Source: JBLNCE01 sp050260415
Lineage (GTDB): Bacteria; Bacillota; UBA4882; JAAYXC01
Direction of reading: 5' to 3'
Assembly (NCBI GenBank): GCA_050260415.1
Contig: JBLNCE010000004.1
Location: 1-26,578, forward strand
DNA length: 26,578 bases
Shown: positions 23,657 through 26,578 of the stretch, in pieces
How positions within the stretch are numbered: position 1 is the first letter of the stretch
How the letters are laid out: every line of letters starts with the position of its first letter
Made by a program: the position numbers and the translations under genes
The notes under the pieces: model-generated
What the model was told of the DNA's origin: nothing
Databases searched by the model: none
What the model saw: only the letters and a program-made list of their open reading frames with translations

Positions 23657-23730
23657 CAGTTTCGTTGTCTCCCGCGGAAATGATCTTCGATCTTCTTCGT
23701 TCTTGCGCATCAGGTGACGAGATGGCACCA

Positions 23731-23967
23731 TCACGTCCGCCGGCGGTTGCCTCTCCTGCCGCCGGAGGAGCCTGTCCCCGACGGGCTCAACCGGGTCGGT
23801 CGGACAACTCCCGGCCGTGCCGGCGGTTGAGCCGGATACAGCCCGTTCGGTGGCTCGCCGTCGGGCGGTTGCCGTCCGTAGTAACACACGCCGGTTCCCG
23901 GATGGCGAAATGCCGCCGTCAACCTCGGGAACGTTCCCAACATCAAGATATATTCCATGTTCGGCAC
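23731..23967 (-). other. Orphan ribosome site with a 78-codon open frame, probably not a gene
   Basis: GAGGAGG stands 6 nt before a GTG that opens a frame encoding PNMEYILMLGTFPRL and then low-complexity Pro/Arg-rich residues. The SD is as strong as those of real genes here. It lies directly behind the T-run of the GH10 terminator, and the operator at 23925-23940 lies inside the frame. The later residues are not protein-like. It may be a remnant of a lost gene, a leader ORF or chance. Confidence 0.25.
23925..23940. promoter_or_regulatory. Second LacI-type operator upstream of GH39
   Basis: The core GGGAACGTTCCC (23927-23938) is perfect, flanked by TC and AA. Its centre is 284 bp from the operator at 23641-23656, close to 27 helical turns, so both sites face the same side of the helix. 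This suits looping or a distal promoter, although the repressor seems to lack a tetramer helix. Confidence 0.78.
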
Positions 23968-23983
23968 AGTAATCCTCCTCTGC

Positions 23984-24033
23984 AAAAAAAAACGTGGCCG
24001 CCCGCCGAATGAAAACAGGGGGACGCGGCCACG
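23984..24033 (-). terminator. Rho-independent terminator of the GH10 xylanase gene
   Basis: CGTGGCCGC pairs with GCGGCCACG (perfect 9 bp) around a 23-nt loop, with nine T following on the minus strand. It lies about 70 nt past the xylanase stop, so GH10 is a separate transcript from the GH39 operon downstream. Confidence 0.88.
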
Positions 24034-24103
24034 GGTAAGACATCCTTCAGGTCCGGACTTAGCCGCCTCCCATCGGCCCGGCGCATGACGGCCGCCCAGA
24101 TCG

Positions 24104-26578
24104 TCAGGGCGCCAAGATCAGGTTGCCGAAATAAGTCGTATCCCGATAATCGTTGCCGATCGGATCGTTCCACGTGACCACGCCCTGTCTCCGGCCGCCC
24201 GCGTCGGCGTCGTTCACCTGCACGTCAAAACCGATCATGAGCCCGCTTGTGCCCTTGATGGTCCTGAACGGCACGGCCGCCTCGACGAGATAGCCGCCGG
24301 CCACCTGCTTGGCCGCGGACTTGAACCTGGCGTCTTGACCGTTTGAGCCGAAGCTCTGCAGGTTCTCGAAGTTGACCCGGTACTGGGCGTCGTCCGCCTC
24401 GTAGGTAGCGGTCTTGGCATTGTTCTCGTCGATGAAGATCTCCACCGAGTCCTGCTCCCAGACGTTGGCATTCGCCTTGTTGAGCAAGGGATCGGAGACC
24501 TCGAAGAGCACGTACAGATAGTCCTCGTCCCACATCGTACGCACCTTGGCCGTGGCCACGCCCTTGCCCTGAACGTAGACGGCGGTCTCGATGAGACTGG
24601 CCTCCGCCCAGGCGGGATCGACGGCCGCGTCGATCGCCGGCGTGCCCTTGACGGCCCTGGTCAAGGCGGCCGGGGCGGCGAGGTTCAGCGTGCCGAACCT
24701 GGACGGGTTGACGTTCTGGCTGTGCGCGCAGTCGTTCCAACTGGCCACGGCGAAGACCTTGTCCGCGTCGGTCACGCGGAGGTCGAAGCCGATCTGCTTG
24801 CCCACGGCCGCGCCCGCGAGCGGGATCTTGGCCTCAATTTGATAGCCTCCGCCGTCGTTGTAGTTCACGGCCCGGTAGGCGGCGCCGGGGGACTTGTCAT
24901 CCCGCCTGAACTCGTATCGCTTGTCGTCCGGTTCGTAGGCGGCGGTCTTCTTGTTGTCGGCGTCGATGAAAACCTCCACCATATCCCCGGAGCTCAGGGA
25001 TCTGTCCTGCACCCGGACCAGGAGGTACAGGTTCTGCTCGTCCCAGAGCGCCTTGAAGCTGGCCTCGACGCCCTCGCTGAACCTGAGGGGCGTCCAGGTC
25101 ACGGCCTTCCACTGGGTGTCGGGATCGGCATGACCGTCGACCGCCACGGTGCCCTTGGCGACATTGAGATTTTGCGCGTAGGCCGGCAGTCTGCCCGGAT
25201 CGACGATACCCCAGTAGGCGGGCTTGGCCCGGCACAGCTCGTCGAAGGGGAACGGCGCGTCGCGGCGCGCGATCGGCCGGTTGTGCAGCCAGGTGTGGCT
25301 GTCCGTGAATCCCCAGAGGACGACGCAGCTAAGGTGGTTCTTCAGCGATCTGAACATGGAGAACAGTTCCCAATAACGGTAGCCCTGCTTGATGAGGAGC
25401 TCCCGGGGCACCGTCCGAAAGCTTTGGCGGTCGTTGGTGTAAACGCTCACGTCCAGCTCGGTGATTTGGTTGTCCAGCCCCAGGCCCGCGAACTTCTTGA
25501 TGGAGTCGGCGATGGCGGTCACGGGCGGTCCGTCGATGTTGATGTGGCATTGGTGGCCCACGCCGTCGATGGGCACGCCCTTTGCCAGCATTTCCCGGAC
25601 CAGGTTGTAGAGCGCGTCGCGCTTCTTCGGCTCGTCCGTCTGGTAATCGTTGATGTAGAGCTTGACATCACGGCCGCCCGCCTTGCGCGCCGCGCGGAAG
25701 GCGGTCTCGACGTAGTCCTTGCCGGCTATGAGATACCACTCGTTCCGGCGCATGCCGTCCGGCTGGCTGGCGTCTATACACTCGTTGACCACGTCCCAAT
25801 ACCTGATCTTATCCTTGTAGCGGCTGACGATGGCGGTGATGTGATCCTCCAGGCGCTTAAGGAGCAGCTTCTTATTGGCCTCCCTTTTTCCGGGATCGGT
25901 CTCGGCGGTCATGTCATTCCCGTCTTTATCGATGAAGAACCACCTGTTCACCTGGCTGTGCCACTGCAGCGTGTGGAAGCGCATGGCCATCTTGTTATCC
26001 GCGGCGAACTTGACGAGCTGATCCGCGGCGCCCCAGTTGTATGCATCCTCCGTGGGATGGATCGGCCCGGGCTTCATGACGTTCTCCGCCACGAGGACGT
26101 TGAAATGCTTCTTGAGCATCTCGCCCTGCACGCCGCTCAGTTGGTCGGGTTCCACGGCGGCGCCGATGAAGAAGGGGACCGCGGCTTTCAGGGCCAACAA
26201 GTCCTTCTCCATCGTGGGTTGCGGCGGCGGCGTGGTCATGATGATGCTCACGTTGTCAAGATAGAATTCGTCATGCTGATTGGAGCTTTCCGCGTAGAGA
26301 GTCAGGGCGTCCATCTCTTCGGTAAAGGTATAGCTGCCGCTGAGTTCCAGCCATTTGTCATCCGCCGCGGTGCCCTGGGCCACGGTCACCCAGCCCGTGC
26401 CGCCGCCGGCCGGCCTATGCTCCATGGTGAACTTGATCGTGCTCGGCGAGGCCGGCGCCTTGGTGAGCTTCACGAACCCCGTGATGTTATAGACCGCGTT
26501 CTTCTGCAAGATACCGAGGACATTGAGGGCGGCGCCGTGCCAGTTGGCCGAGCGCTTGGTCGTTTTCAGGCTCGAGGA
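24104..26578 (-). CDS. Multimodular GH10 endo-beta-1,4-xylanase, N-terminal end cut by the window
   Basis: Secreted-type endo-xylanase of which 824 residues are visible; the frame is open to the right edge, so start and signal peptide lie outside. The visible part begins inside a CBM22/CBM4_9-type domain (SLKTTKRSANWHGAALNVLG... to about residue 115). The GH10 barrel (about 120-455) follows, with the acid/base Glu in YWDVVNECID (codon 25781-25783) and the nucleophile Glu in NQITELDVSVY, plus VVLWGFTDSHTWL. Two CBM9-like modules complete the protein (about 460-640 and 650-824), both with ALWDEQNLYLLVRV/TMWDEDYLYVLFEV and VEVFIDADNKKT/VEIFIDENNAKT motifs. No SLH or dockerin module is present, so the enzyme is probably free or loosely bound. 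CBM9 usually binds sugar chain ends. A strong terminator follows. Confidence 0.95.
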   Translation of the reverse strand, partial: SSSLKTTKRSANWHGAALNVLGILQKNAVYNITGFVKLTKAPASPSTIKFTMEHRPAGGGTGWVTVAQGTAADDKWLELSGSYTFTEEMDALTLYAESSNQHDEFYLDNVSIIMTTPPPQPTMEKDLLALKAAVPFFIGAAVEPDQLSGVQGEMLKKHFNVLVAENVMKPGPIHPTEDAYNWGAADQLVKFAADNKMAMRFHTLQWHSQVNRWFFIDKDGNDMTAETDPGKREANKKLLLKRLEDHITAIVSRYKDKIRYWDVVNECIDASQPDGMRRNEWYLIAGKDYVETAFRAARKAGGRDVKLYINDYQTDEPKKRDALYNLVREMLAKGVPIDGVGHQCHINIDGPPVTAIADSIKKFAGLGLDNQITELDVSVYTNDRQSFRTVPRELLIKQGYRYWELFSMFRSLKNHLSCVVLWGFTDSHTWLHNRPIARRDAPFPFDELCRAKPAYWGIVDPGRLPAYAQNLNVAKGTVAVDGHADPDTQWKAVTWTPLRFSEGVEASFKALWDEQNLYLLVRVQDRSLSSGDMVEVFIDADNKKTAAYEPDDKRYEFRRDDKSPGAAYRAVNYNDGGGYQIEAKIPLAGAAVGKQIGFDLRVTDADKVFAVASWNDCAHSQNVNPSRFGTLNLAAPAALTRAVKGTPAIDAAVDPAWAEASLIETAVYVQGKGVATAKVRTMWDEDYLYVLFEVSDPLLNKANANVWEQDSVEIFIDENNAKTATYEADDAQYRVNFENLQSFGSNGQDARFKSAAKQVAGGYLVEAAVPFRTIKGTSGLMIGFDVQVNDADAGGRRQGVVTWNDPIGNDYRDTTYFGNLILAP

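Overview
The window looks like part of the chromosome of a GC-rich anaerobic, polysaccharide-degrading bacterium. Shine-Dalgarno sequences are strong (AGGAGG type), GTG and TTG starts are common, and the CUT1-type sugar importers, GH39/GH10 enzymes and CAP-domain protein recall Bacillota. None of the three solute-binding proteins has a convincing lipobox at the end of its signal peptide. That would fit a diderm Bacillota lineage such as Limnochordia, but this assignment is inference. No rRNA, tRNA, CRISPR array, transposase or phage gene was seen.

Left part (about 1-10,000): a mixed housekeeping and accessory stretch. It holds a family-5 (peptide/nickel/oligosaccharide) solute-binding protein with a strong terminator behind it, a gene-poor 680-bp stretch with a dispersed palindromic repeat, a LacI-family regulator divergent from a small nitroreductase, and an exported protein with a duplicated Pro-rich linker. 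These are followed by a four-cysteine zinc-ribbon protein, a secreted CAP-domain protein, a DUF6263-like exported protein, an aldo/keto reductase and a small DUF2007-like protein.

Right part (about 10,100-26,578): a xylan/xylo-oligosaccharide utilisation locus, all on the minus strand. In transcription order it holds a multimodular GH10 xylanase (cut by the window edge; CBM22-like, GH10, two CBM9), a GH39 beta-xylosidase, a URO-D-fold protein, an LplB-type permease, a YtcP-type permease, a large solute-binding protein, a LacI-family repressor, a GH3 beta-xylosidase/glucosidase, and a second sugar importer (solute-binding protein, MalF-like and MalG-like permeases). The simplest model is that the exported GH10 cuts xylan outside, the two importers take up oligosaccharides, and the signal-less GH39 and GH3 enzymes finish hydrolysis in the cytoplasm. 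Neither importer has its ATPase here, so a shared MsmX-like ATPase elsewhere is expected.

The main new observation is a regulon written in the DNA. A palindrome with core GGGAACGTTCCC occurs upstream of the LacI gene, upstream of GH3 (as two imperfect overlapping copies), upstream of GH39, and again 284 bp further upstream of GH39. The central AACGTT is typical of LacI-family operators, so the LacI protein in the cluster (15994-17004) is the obvious ligand. Other points worth a second look are a seven-codon leader ORF with a near-perfect ribosome site before the large solute-binding protein, the URO-D-like protein in a xylan operon without the usual zinc ligands, a GC drop over the LplB-type importer genes, a three-copy family of palindromic repeats, and an orphan ribosome site between the GH10 terminator and an operator.
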